Shown piece by piece: positions 33,324-42,595 of a stretch of DNA of 64,000 nt; positions within the stretch are counted from its first letter, which is position 1; each line of letters opens with the position of its first letter. The translations under genes and the position numbers were made by a program. The notes under the pieces are model-generated. The model made no database searches and had not been told where the DNA came from. It saw only the letters and a program-made list of their open reading frames with translations. The stretch is from Pomphorhynchus laevis (Eukaryota > Acanthocephala > Palaeacanthocephala > Echinorhynchida > Pomphorhynchidae), in NCBI GenBank assembly GCA_012934845.2, contig WNNJ02002365.1, positions 25,541-89,540 of the forward strand. Direction: 5' to 3'.

Positions 33324-33500
33324 ATTCAAAAGTAATATTATATTTTTGTGGCAAAGTGGATGTCCAAAATATACTTAACTTATCAGACTCTAAGTCCTTA
33401 TTCATGTTTCGTAAAAGTGAAAGATTATAGACATGAATCGATTAGGAGAGTGAGCATTGACTGTCTTAATCCGAATCAATTGTGATTTTAATATTTGGAA

Positions 33501-34222
33501 GGAAGACGTTTGCAACTGATGGCATAGTGCATCAGTTTGGATTGGTTTTTAGTCAATAGCAATATATCGAAGAAGCATATATCCTATCAAAATTATGAAC
33601 GCCAGTATTTCTTCGATCATCCCTACTTTGTATGGTTACAAGAATGAAACAGTTGTTTCTGTAGTCATGTTACAATCAGCATTATTGCAATTAAGGCTAT
33701 GGTTTGTGGTTTTACAAACAGCGTAACTATTTCTTTGCTCTATAGAAATTTTGTCCATGAAGCCTAATTATGGTGACAGTGGTCATTAAAATATAGCCTT
33801 CTTATAAAAAAATGTATCCTTGGTCCCGAAAATATGCGATTTATATTTTACAAGCAATAAGAGATTTCGTTTTAATGAATATATAAAGTTAAAACCTTAT
33901 TTTTTCCTCTTGATAATGCTGTCGAAATGTTTCCTTGTCGTACTTGTAATACGTATTCCTGCTCGGTTTTGTGGATATTAAAGTAATAAAAACAACCAAG
34001 ATTTGTTCTATAATAAAGGAATTATCAAAACGCGGATGTAACACTTAACAATGGCTAGGAGGGGTAAACTAGTGGTTATCGGCATCAATGCTTAGTTAAT
34101 GATAAGAACAATCGTATGTTGACATGAAAGCAAATAAAACAAATATCTTGACCTTATTTGTAGATGGCCGTTATGTAGTATTATCTACATAACAGATCAT
34201 GCATATTTCATAACGAGAAATT
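33501..34222. other. Unassigned A/T-rich sequence
   Basis: No gene or repeat partner recognised; only short frames without motifs. Confidence 0.4.
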
Positions 34223-34224
34223 AC

Positions 34225-34475
34225 ATATTTATTATTACTACTGGTCATAGCCATAAGGCTGTTTTGACCGCTCACAAAAAAAAACAAATTAATACAAGAA
34301 AAAAATCAAAAAAAATCATTCAGTGTATATATCAGGACTATTGATACTGCAGCAACCACCACTCGTTCTCATTTCGAATCCAGTTCTTTATATTGGATTT
34401 AAATTCATTGATTGTATGCACCGCAACGACATCAACTGGAAGACGATTCCAAACATTTAATAATATTACATTCTA
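34225..34475 (-). mobile_element. LINE family G 3' end fragment
   Basis: The minus strand reads NVWNRLPVDVVAVHTINEFK followed by a Trp-rich end, the classic LINE ORF2 C-terminal signature. A short 3' UTR follows (aaggctgttttgacc reading on plus), ending in an A/T-rich tail near 34225. It is strongly 5'-truncated. The UTR resembles that of the copy ending near 35565. Confidence 0.7.
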
Positions 34476-35090
34476 TTAAAACTATGTAATATTCGATAAT
34501 TGTTTAACATTGTTTTCCTTAAATATATCATTTAGCAGGTATTTGATGAATTCCATAAATCCATGAAATGAATATAGACAACTGAATTCCTATAACTTTA
34601 GTATTGAAATACTATTTTTAGAGGTATAGTGTGATTTGCGGTCATTACATCATCAAATTAGAGCAATGCAGGCATTTTATACAACAAGGTATTCCGTTTG
34701 CGATAACAATGCGTTAACACAATGTATGTAAAGCATTGTAGTGTATAAAATTAATGAAAACATGTAATAGCAGCCGATTTAGGGATCTTGCCTATACGAC
34801 GGCAACTATGCAAGAAAAGTACACCCGTTCGTCATTTTCCTAACACATTTCAATTCGGCTAACGGCTAACCGGATTGATAATTGCGATCGGATTGATTAG
34901 TATCATTCAATATAGTATTATCGGTAATACCGTAGATGGCATAAATGGTAATTAGGCTAGGAACTAGAATATCTATAAAAAGTTCAAATCTCAACATAAA
35001 ATTGGTATAGCGAAAAAATATTTTATCAAAAAGTATTGATTTGATTTTAAATATTTAGAGCGGTGTTGGTTAAATATAAAAACGAGCGAA
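34476..35090. other. Unassigned sequence
   Basis: No coding or repeated content recognised. Confidence 0.35.
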
Positions 35091-35096
35091 CGTGTT

Positions 35097-35445
35097 AAAA
35101 GCAATATTATAAGGATCACGATGTGTTAGAATCGATAATGTAACCAACACGCAGTGCTATTGCAACAGTTAGCACCAATGGACTCGCTAAGCAAATGTTC
35201 TAGTACGTATGGTGTCCTAGCACGATGTGTTAGGAGCGATAGTGCGATAGTTTTAGGATCGATGGTGTAAACAACACGCAGTGCCATTGAAACATTTAGC
35301 ACCATTGGACTGACTAAGCAAATGTTTTAGCACGATATGTTAAGAGCAATAGTGCGATAATGTTAGGATCGATAATGTAACTAACACGCAGTGTTATTGA
35401 AACAGTTAGCAACAATGGACTTGCTAAGCAAAATACACAATTCAG
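35097..35445. repeat. Minisatellite, three units of 110-127 bp
   Basis: Units begin at about 35141, 35268 and 35378 with 'taac(a)-aacacgcagtg'. They share 'ttagcaccaatggact' and 'gctaagcaaatgtt', and 'taggatcgat' repeats between units. Unit 1 has an extra 17 bp ('tagtacgtatggtgtcc'). Each unit is about 85-90% like its neighbours. No open frame runs through it. Confidence 0.85.
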
Positions 35446-35559
35446 ACTGCCGTCTACCTACCTATATTGTCTTCATCACTTAAAAGAGGCACTGAGATAT
35501 AATAACAAATTCTAAGATTAACAAGAATATAACGAAGTGAATATTGATACACGACGTTA

Positions 35560-36225
35560 AAAATATTTTTTATTATTAAATACAAGGTGTTAGCTAAGAA
35601 GCTGTTTTGCCTGATCAAAAAAATATAAATTAATTCAGTAAACTGTCAGCATCAAGATCAGCAGGATTCAAGATATCAGTTGAAGTGCGAGCGTCGATTC
35701 TCCGTCCATGCTAGGCACAATCGCTTTAAGTGCTTTATCGAAGAAGCAGCGACGACTTCCTCAGACAACACATTCAACAAGTTGAGCGCGCGATGTGACA
35801 ATCGAAAGTTGGCAGGCAATTGAAAATGGTGCCTCTTATACAGCGATTTCGAGTGACCGCGTAATGTCCTACTTCTCAATCCAAGAATTTTAGCGGGGAA
35901 GCCATCAAGTTTGTTTACAATCGCCCAAAGGCAGGACAAGTCTAGTAAGACAAATCTGTCACGAATCGAGCTTATCCCTATCGCACGCAGCCGCATGCGG
36001 TAGGACGTTCTAGCCTTAAAGTATATACTTGAACCTATCTTTAATACCGACTCATAGTCGAGCAATTCTCGCTTGGTGGTACGAAAACATGCAGGGATGC
36101 AGTACTCCAGATAAGGGCAGACTAGTAAAGAAAATAATGTACTAAGCTTTGAAGATGACAGTCTGAGAAATAAAAAAACTATATAAAAAACCATATAAAA
36201 GACTATTTACATTTTCCCAGTTAGA
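35560..36225 (-). mobile_element. LINE family G copy, C-terminal region
   Basis: 5'-truncated LINE. The minus-strand frame 36194-35676 (172 codons, intact) encodes the ORF2 C-terminal domain: CPYLEYCIPACFRTTKRELL (the usual 'R-P-x-LEY-x-x-P-x-W' block), LLDLSCLWAIVNKLDGFPA, LRGHSKSLYKRHHFQLPANF, RALNLLNVLSEEVVAASS. No RT palm is present. The 3' UTR ends in an ATT-rich tail near 35565. It abuts the tail of LINE A7 at 36230. Frame integrity over 172 codons suggests moderate youth. Confidence 0.78.
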
Positions 36226-36311
36226 CTGTCTATAATAATAATACAAATTTATTTAATGTGGCAAATGCGTACAAGCTGTACGCTTACAAGTCCACAAACA
36301 AAATGAGAAAG

Positions 36312-39221
36312 TTAAGCAGTTAAATTGTTCAGATGGGATCGGATTTGTCGTTTGAAGCACTGCAGGGAAGTTGATTGGCGTATATGAATGGGCAGATGAT
36401 TCCACGATAGAGGAGCAGCCACCAGGAAGGAGCGGAGTCCAAAGGAGGTAGAGTAGTTTGGGACATGTAAAAGAAGGGAATTACAGGAACGCAAGGAACA
36501 GTAAACAGGACGGGAATTATCAAGAAAAGGAAGGTTGAGAAATGAAGGGGTATGAAAAGTTACAAGGCGGAAAGCAACGATAAGAAGACGAATTTGAACA
36601 CGACAATAAATTGTAGGCAAATCGAGAGAAGCAAGATGGTAGGATGTGTGATCAAAACGACGAAGACGGAGGAGAATTCGGACAGCTGCGTTGACGATGC
36701 GTTGTAGGGGAAGAAGAGTGGATTTAGGTGAGTTGGAAAATAGACTAAGACAATAATCGAGTCTAGAAAAAAGGAGAGATGATATGAGAGTCATACAAGA
36801 AGGGAAATCGATCAATCTACGAACTTGACGGAGGTTGCGGAGTATCAAGGTAGATGAGCGTACTTTATCTCTAACGAAAGGTTTAAGTGAAAGTCGGTTG
36901 TCAAAATGGAAGCCTAGGAAAACGAGATTATCAACGATAGGAATAATTGTAGAATTTAATGATACGGAGGGAGGTTCGAAGCCGAGGCGTCGAGGTAGGA
37001 TCCACATAATTTTGGATTTATCAGGATTCAGAGAAAGGCGAAGGGAAGAAAGATGATTGGAAATTGAGACAAGACAGTCGGAAGCAGAAACACTAAGATC
37101 GCGAATACGATAAACAGGTGCATGAGTATAGATGAGAATGTCATCAGCATATTGCATAACATGGAAGTTAAATTTATGAGAAATCGAAGACAAATCACCA
37201 AGAAGAAGAGAGAAAAGTATAGGGCCTAATACGGAGCCTTGCGGAACACCGGACGGAATGGACGAAGGATGGGAGAGAGAAGAGTTAGAATATACGCGAA
37301 ATGTACGGTTTGATAGATATGAAGAAAACCATGATACAGTGGGTAAAGAGAAGCCATAATCATGACGAAGGCGATGGAGAAGAATCGAGTGATCGACGAT
37401 GTCAAAAGCAGACGATAGATCAAGAGAAACTATGACACTACATAATTTATGATCGCGCGATATGAGTAAGTCGTTATAAACTTTAAGACATGCAATTTCG
37501 GTAGAGTAATTAGAGCGAAAAGCGGCTTGGAAGGGAGGAAATAAGTTAGAGGAATAGAGATATGTATTAACTTGCTTAAGAACGAGACGCTCAAGGAGTT
37601 TAGAGAGGGTTGGGAGAAGTGAGATTGGACGGTACGAAGATGGTAGTGAAGAGTCGAGAGATTGCTTTTTGATGATAGGACGAACAGTGGCGCATTTCCA
37701 GATGGAAGGAAATGTACGACTACGGATGGACGAGTTGAACAATGTGGTTAGGAAGGGTAAGATAAAAGTGCAGATATTTTTAAGTAAGTGAGTGGGAATT
37801 GGGTCAGAAGGAGAGGTTTTATTAGGTAATGACAGCAGAACCGAAGAAACTTCATCAGACGAAACGGGAAGAAGGTGGAATAGTTCTGGGAGGGAAGTAT
37901 TTAAAGATAAGAGTGGGTACAAGGGGGCTATGGGTAGTAGGGAAAGTAAATTAGATAGCTTAGTTTGTAGATAAGAAGAAAATTCATCAGGATTTATATT
38001 ACAAGGGGTAGATGATCGTGAAAGAATTGAGTTTAAGATTTTCCAATGAGATTTCGAGTTGGAAGATGACTCGAGTTGATTTCGCCAAAAGAGAGTACGT
38101 TTAGTACGTATAAGAATGAGATGTGAACGGCGTTGAGAAAAGTAGGAATCACGAAGATTTGGAGGGAGTGAGTTGGGTGAACGTTTAAGAAAGCGTTTAT
38201 ACATACGAAAAGTGTGACGGAGTCGACGCTTAGAAAGACTACAGTCAGAATCGAACCAGGGAGCATGGCGCAAGCGCTGGGAACGTCGAAGTCGACTAGG
38301 TAGAAGGTTATTGAGGATCGACGTAAGTTCAGAATCAAACAGAATGCAGAGATCATCGGGATAGAGATAGTTAAGAGGAAGTGAAAAGAGTGAAGAATTG
38401 AGTAAGGATGTGCAGAGAATAGGGATATCGAGAAGCTTCCAGGGTCGACTTGGTGTAGATAATGGTAAAGGCGGAGAAGGAGGATGGGGACGAGTAAGAG
38501 TAAGAGTGACAAGGAAATGATCGGACAAACCAGGATCAGTAATTGACAAGGAGGTATAGTCATTGAAGCAGTTAGGAACAGCAATGATGTCGAGAGCACC
38601 GCCGAGAATATGAGTTGGGCTTGTTGAAAGTAATTTATAGTTAAAATCAGAAAAAAGATTAGTTAAAGTGATAGAGTCAGAGTCAGACGGGCGATCAAGA
38701 CGAATGTTAAAGTCACCGAGAACAAAAGAAGGAGTATAAGACAATGAACAGTGAGACATTAGATCTGCAAGGTCGTTAAAGAAGATACGTGATGGGGCAA
38801 CTGAACCTGGACGGTATACAATCACAAGTTCCAGAGGGAAAGGCGTTGATAATCTGCATATGAGTAATTCGAACGAGGTGTAACGGATGTTAACGTTGAT
38901 TTTACGTAAAGACATTGGGTGACGAGCAATGGCAACAATACCGCCATGGTTAGACGCAGTAGATGTATGAGATGTAATTTGACGAGCTGATTCAACTAGA
39001 GAACAACCAGAGCGACATAGACGACGAATAGCAAGATCGTTGGAGTCAGTGTGCCAGGATTCGGTAATGCAGAGAATATCGATAGATAATTGATCGAAGA
39101 TATCGAGAAGCATATCAGCTTTATGAAGAATGGAGCGAGTATTGAATAGACTAAGACGAAAAGTATGCTTAGGAGCGAGATCGACTAGCGAAGAAGACAA
39201 GGGGGAGAGATGGGACGCCAT
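36312..39221 (-). CDS. LINE A7 ORF2: AP endonuclease-reverse transcriptase, 969 aa, intact
   Basis: An open frame of full family length. Endonuclease about residues 20-240: LFNTRSILHK (25-34), CITESWH (51-57, catalytic Glu), SNHGGIVAIAR (90-100), VIYRPGS (134-140), LGDFNIRLDR (168-177, catalytic Asp/Asn), GLSDHFLV (231-238, catalytic Asp/His). Linker APWFDSDCSLSKRRLRH (320-336). RT: SPSDPIPTHLL (470-480), YRPISLLPTLSKLLERL (530-546), SLDLSSAFDIVDH (599-611, motif A), GVPQGSVLGP (658-667, motif B), QYADDILIY (690-698, motif C), LNPDKSKIMWILPRR (thumb). The C-terminus ends RSHLNNLTA. Every catalytic residue I can check is present. By family it nicks target DNA and copies the element RNA there. 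Start chosen: first Met, overlapping the ORF1 end by 37 bp. Confidence 0.93.
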   Translation of the reverse strand: MASHLSPLSSSLVDLAPKHTFRLSLFNTRSILHKADMLLDIFDQLSIDILCITESWHTDSNDLAIRRLCRSGCSLVESARQITSHTSTASNHGGIVAIARHPMSLRKINVNIRYTSFELLICRLSTPFPLELVIVYRPGSVAPSRIFFNDLADLMSHCSLSYTPSFVLGDFNIRLDRPSDSDSITLTNLFSDFNYKLLSTSPTHILGGALDIIAVPNCFNDYTSLSITDPGLSDHFLVTLTLTRPHPPSPPLPLSTPSRPWKLLDIPILCTSLLNSSLFSLPLNYLYPDDLCILFDSELTSILNNLLPSRLRRSQRLRHAPWFDSDCSLSKRRLRHTFRMYKRFLKRSPNSLPPNLRDSYFSQRRSHLILIRTKRTLFWRNQLESSSNSKSHWKILNSILSRSSTPCNINPDEFSSYLQTKLSNLLSLLPIAPLYPLLSLNTSLPELFHLLPVSSDEVSSVLLSLPNKTSPSDPIPTHLLKNICTFILPFLTTLFNSSIRSRTFPSIWKCATVRPIIKKQSLDSSLPSSYRPISLLPTLSKLLERLVLKQVNTYLYSSNLFPPFQAAFRSNYSTEIACLKVYNDLLISRDHKLCSVIVSLDLSSAFDIVDHSILLHRLRHDYGFSLPTVSWFSSYLSNRTFRVYSNSSLSHPSSIPSGVPQGSVLGPILFSLLLGDLSSISHKFNFHVMQYADDILIYTHAPVYRIRDLSVSASDCLVSISNHLSSLRLSLNPDKSKIMWILPRRLGFEPPSVSLNSTIIPIVDNLVFLGFHFDNRLSLKPFVRDKVRSSTLILRNLRQVRRLIDFPSCMTLISSLLFSRLDYCLSLFSNSPKSTLLPLQRIVNAAVRILLRLRRFDHTSYHLASLDLPTIYCRVQIRLLIVAFRLVTFHTPSFLNLPFLDNSRPVYCSLRSCNSLLLHVPNYSTSFGLRSFLVAAPLSWNHLPIHIRQSTSLQCFKRQIRSHLNNLTA

Positions 39222-40358
39222 CGAATTTTTGGCCTTGTGTGAAGAACGTGAAAATTTCCGTTGATTTTACGTATAGATAAGGATGACTCGCCGTTTGTTT
39301 CACGTCGATGTTTTTCAATGCGAGCTAAATTGAGCTGGGCAATATCAGAAGGGGAGCGGTCAGGAAAGATACGGCAAGTAGATGAAGTGGTAAGAAGTTT
39401 AAAACGTTGGGAGAGTACCGAAGAGGCATGTGAACTATGTCGGAAAACGATTTTTAAGAGTGGAGGACTGAGATGATTTGATTTAGTGGATTTGTTTAAA
39501 CGAATAAAGGATACAGGAGCGATATTATTGAAGAGTGATGGGTTATCATCAGGAAGAATGGTTGCTAGGATAGACCTGAAAGCAGATACATCATCATCGA
39601 GGCGAGATTGTGGAGAAGCAGATTCGGAAAGCTTTAAGTTTGATATGATTATACAGCGATCGCGCGAAGGAAAACGATTTCGTGGAAGTGGTGGACGGAC
39701 AGAGCTGGTTGGAGTCGAGGTAGATGAGCAGATAGAAGTGGAAATGACAGGGGTGCTTGATAAAGAATTAATATTGGTTGGAGCAAGTGTGACAGGAGCG
39801 GGGTGTTGAATCGGTTGATCAGAGATGTGACTGGATATGATTTTAAATGAAGGATGTAACTTATTGGGAAGTGTTACGTGGGAGGTAGAGTAAGGAGAAT
39901 TAAAATAGGTTGGGGCATGAGTGACAGGAATGGAGTGTTGAATTAGTTGATCGGAAATGTTACTGGAAATGATTTTGATGGAAGGGTGTAAATTATTGAG
40001 AGGTGATACAGGGGGGGGTCGAGTAAGGAGTTCGTGAGGAGAATAAAGAAGTTTGAGATTTATTTAGATTGGGGGAGGAATAGGAAAGAGGAGGTACGAG
40101 ATGAAAAGCTTTGCCGTTAGCATTGTTAGAATGAGAAAGATTAATGGAAGTTTGGTACGTAGTTGAACGAGGAGTGTGTGAGAGAGTAGGTTCAATAATG
40201 GGATTATATGATGCGAAGTCAGGTGTTGATGCGAGGGAAACATCTAAAACAGCATTGGTCTGAGTGGTAGCGTGTGATACAGGAGTAGATGAGCAGGATA
40301 ACTGTAGTAGTCGTACTGATGTACAAAAACCGCAAGTGAAATGTTTAAGTTTATACAC
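39185..40358 (-). pseudogene. LINE A7 ORF1, frameshifted
   Basis: Starts MYKLKHFTCGFCTSVRLL and follows the A6 ORF1 closely. A G-run on the plus strand near 40010 (eight G where A6 has the equivalent of four) shifts the frame, so the first open part stops at 39993. The rest (repeated NNLHPS units, then the conserved domain with CIIISNLKLSES, DDDVSAFRSIL, IEKHRRETNGESS) continues in another frame to a TAG at 39185-39187, inside the ORF2 start. The homopolymer may be a sequencing error; if so, ORF1 could be whole. Confidence 0.8.
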
Positions 40359-40376
40359 TGAGTGGTCGGATATTTT

Positions 40377-40900
40377 AACACGAACAAGTGTCCATACACG
40401 AACAAGTGTCTATACAAGCGAAAACGATCTATGTACGAGCGTATTTGATGGTTTATACTATGGTATTAGCTTTAAAACTGTATTCTAGAAATATCGAAAG
40501 CGAAATCTTGTTACAGAATTTGGTTATATTAAATTATCAGAACAAATAAATATTTTTTGAGAAACAGCCACCCAGTTCAAAATTAGCAATTTAATAGCTA
40601 TACAAATATTATCACATCAGCAGATAAAAATTAAAACAAATTTTGATTAAAGCTAATCCTGAATCTTTAATTGCAAGTATAAATTGAATTCGTAGTGAAC
40701 ATTGTATTATTGAACTTTCAGCATGATGTATTTTAATATATTACTGGCGACTTTTAAAGGCACAAAAATGCCAATAGAAAAGGGGTTTTGTTAAATAACT
40801 ATATAACTGATTAAAAAATAGAAATTAAAACATGCAGAAAACACAAATTAAAAAATTAATTGTCCATTCCAGTCATAGCATTTTCTTTATCTTCCTTTAT
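40377..40900. other. Unassigned sequence between LINE A7 and LINE B2
   Basis: A 17-bp unit (gtgtccatacacgaaca / gtgtctatacaagcgaa) is imperfectly doubled at 40385-40425. Otherwise nothing recognised. Confidence 0.4.
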
Positions 40901-40969
40901 ATCATTACGACCTTAGGTCCAGAGGGATCTAAGCCTCCGACCGCACTGGAGGACTCTGATCGTCGCCGA

Positions 40970-41104
40970 ACTGCGTCGACGAATTGTTTCGTCGACGCAG
41001 TTCTTAGCTTCTTTAAAACCGGCAAAGATCGGTAAAGATTGGAAGCTTTCATAGGGAAATGAAGACAGATGGAGTCATTTCCCATGGGGGAAATGACTCC
41101 ACCT
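40970..41104. repeat. Two strong hairpins upstream of LINE B2 ORF2
   Basis: Hairpin 1: about 16-bp arms GAACTGCGTCGACGAA / TTCGTCGACGCAGTTC with a 3-4 nt loop (about 40968-41005). Hairpin 2: 13-bp arms GGAGTCATTTCCC / GGGAAATGACTCC (about 41069-41103). Neither is present at the equivalent place in copy B3. Confidence 0.7.
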
Positions 41105-41533
41105 GTCGATACTGGAGGAGAAAAGGGCAATCTATTCACCCCTGGCTACGAGTAGGTGTAGGGCGTTCACTCCAATCACATTACGCAATGGAAAGTAACA
41201 GAGCGCATTTTTCACTGAATATTCTTAAGTGGAATTCGCGAGGTGCTTCCGCCCTTATGCTTCTATCTGGTAGAAATGCAGATATTATAGTCCTTCAGGA
41301 GACGCGGTCTATCCATCTCCACAGGATATAACTCGATTTAACCCTAGGCAAATCTAAACCCACTTTACTCCGTACACAAACCCACCTTACTCCTCTTCAT
41401 CTCAAGGTCTTCGGATCAGAGGTAGAATTTTCCCCCCTAGGCGATCAGAGGTAAAATTTCCCCCCTAGATCACTACGAACAGCTACTTTTTTTTCCTCCT
41501 AAACTATAAATAAAAAAAATTCAGATTTACCCC

Positions 41534-42424
41534 ATGGATAACCTAGATCACTACGAACAGCTAATAATTAGCTCAACACAGCAAGATTTTATAGACCACT
41601 TGTTTGATTCAAGGTATTTAGTTCGGTCTATGAAATGCATTATCTGTGATACTTATATGAAGCTTAGTCTTTATAAACGTTCTATTGATGGATATGGTTG
41701 GAGGTGTTATAAGAATGGCTGCACAAACTTAAAAAAATACATTTCAATACGAAAGGGAAGTTTTTTTGATGGGTTTTCGATTGATATTAGAACTATTTTA
41801 CGTGTGTTAATCAAGAAATGTGTGAAGCAGCCAACACACTCAATAATAGCCTCTAAAATTACATCGGATCGGACCATTAGAAAAATTTTTTATAAACTTA
41901 ATAAGTTGATACCGGAAACTGATTTTAGTGAAGATAAACTTGGTGGCCCTGGAAAAATAGTGCAAATAGATGAAACCATGTTAAATTACAAGTGTAAGTC
42001 TCATCGTGGAAGATCTTACACAAACAGAACCGACGCTTTGTGTATTGTCGAGGTCGGGGATAAAATTGAAAGATCCTTTGCTAGAGTAATCGCGGATAAA
42101 GCACAAACCACTATTCTACCCATAATATCCTCACAAGTGCTTCCCCATTCGACTATAATGACCGACGAGCACAAGTCGTATAGCAGATTAAATAAAAATG
42201 GATATGAACATAAGACAGTATGTCATAAATATAATTTTGTTGATAAAAATACTGGTGCTCATACTCAGTCTGTGGAGTCCTTTAACGGCCAAATAAAAAA
42301 CGAAATAAAGAAGCAGAAAGGGGTATTAACTACATATAGACCCAATTTCCTTAAAGAGTTTTGTTTATTTTATAACAATCGTGAGAAATATCAGTATATA
42401 ATTTTTGATTTAATAAAAGTTTAA
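41534..42424 (+). CDS. Merlin transposase (IS1595/ISXO2-like DDE), 296 aa, intact
   Basis: Cut-and-paste transposase. N-terminal zinc ribbon C35-x2-C38 ... C58-x4-C63 (CIICDTYMKLSLYK, WRCYKNGC). Catalytic core: QIDETMLNYK (D146), IMTDEHKSY (D211), HTQSVESFNGQIK (E248, with N251), spaced 64 and 36 residues, the pattern of the ISXO2-like DDE domain shared by Merlin and IS1016/IS1595. SFFDGFSIDI before the core fits the family's helix-turn-helix region. Start at the first ATG (41534), 121 bp inside the left end. Full length for the family and apparently functional. Confidence 0.93.
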   Translation: MDNLDHYEQLIISSTQQDFIDHLFDSRYLVRSMKCIICDTYMKLSLYKRSIDGYGWRCYKNGCTNLKKYISIRKGSFFDGFSIDIRTILRVLIKKCVKQPTHSIIASKITSDRTIRKIFYKLNKLIPETDFSEDKLGGPGKIVQIDETMLNYKCKSHRGRSYTNRTDALCIVEVGDKIERSFARVIADKAQTTILPIISSQVLPHSTIMTDEHKSYSRLNKNGYEHKTVCHKYNFVDKNTGAHTQSVESFNGQIKNEIKKQKGVLTTYRPNFLKEFCLFYNNREKYQYIIFDLIKV

Positions 42425-42531
42425 TATGATTAACGATTTTTATTTATTTATTTATTTTATTTATTTTTTTTAATTTATTTATGTATTTATTTTTTATTTT
42501 TTATTTTTTTATTTTTTATTTTTTTATTCAT

Positions 42532-42577
42532 CAGAGGTAGAATTTCCCCCCCGGGGGGAAAATTCTACCTCTGATCC
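42532..42577. repeat. Palindromic Merlin end sequence, internal copy
   Basis: ATCAGAGGTAGAATTTCC..., running into its own reverse complement around a C-run/G-run centre. The same palindrome closes the second unit at about 43528-43574. An ordinary Merlin right end would hold only the second half. Confidence 0.85.
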
Positions 42578-42595
42578 CAAGATTTTATAGACCAC

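Larger units (their letters stand above)
27690..33500 (+). mobile_element. Penelope-like element split by a nested LINE
   Basis: The flanks of LINE A6 together have the layout of a Penelope-like retroelement. At 27690-27900 there is a terminal repeat in minus orientation; 28190-28562 holds an RT palm/thumb fragment; LINE A6 occupies 28562-32694; a GIY-YIG nuclease fragment lies at 32695-33200; and 33270-33500 is the same terminal repeat in plus orientation, including a hammerhead-like core. The two terminal repeats share a block of about 45 bp ('ggcaaagtggat' onward) in opposite orientation, that is, inverted ends. The element is old and broken; the N-terminal RT half is missing. Confidence 0.7.
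36230..40376 (-). mobile_element. LINE family A copy A7, full-length, intact ORF2
   Basis: The best-preserved element in the window. Minus orientation: 5' boundary near 40376 (same base as A6), ORF1 40358-39185 with at least one frameshift, ORF2 39221-36312 intact, 3' UTR and ATT-rich tail to about 36230. ORF1 and ORF2 overlap by 37 bp. Placed in the CR1/L2 group from endonuclease and RT motif style and the PHD-type ORF1. Likely a recent insertion. Confidence 0.92.

Noticed and set aside
42430-42530. T-rich run in Merlin as a poly(T) tract of a SINE or LINE tail
   Set aside because: It is repeated exactly in both Merlin units and lies between the transposase stop and the terminal repeat, so it belongs to the transposon.
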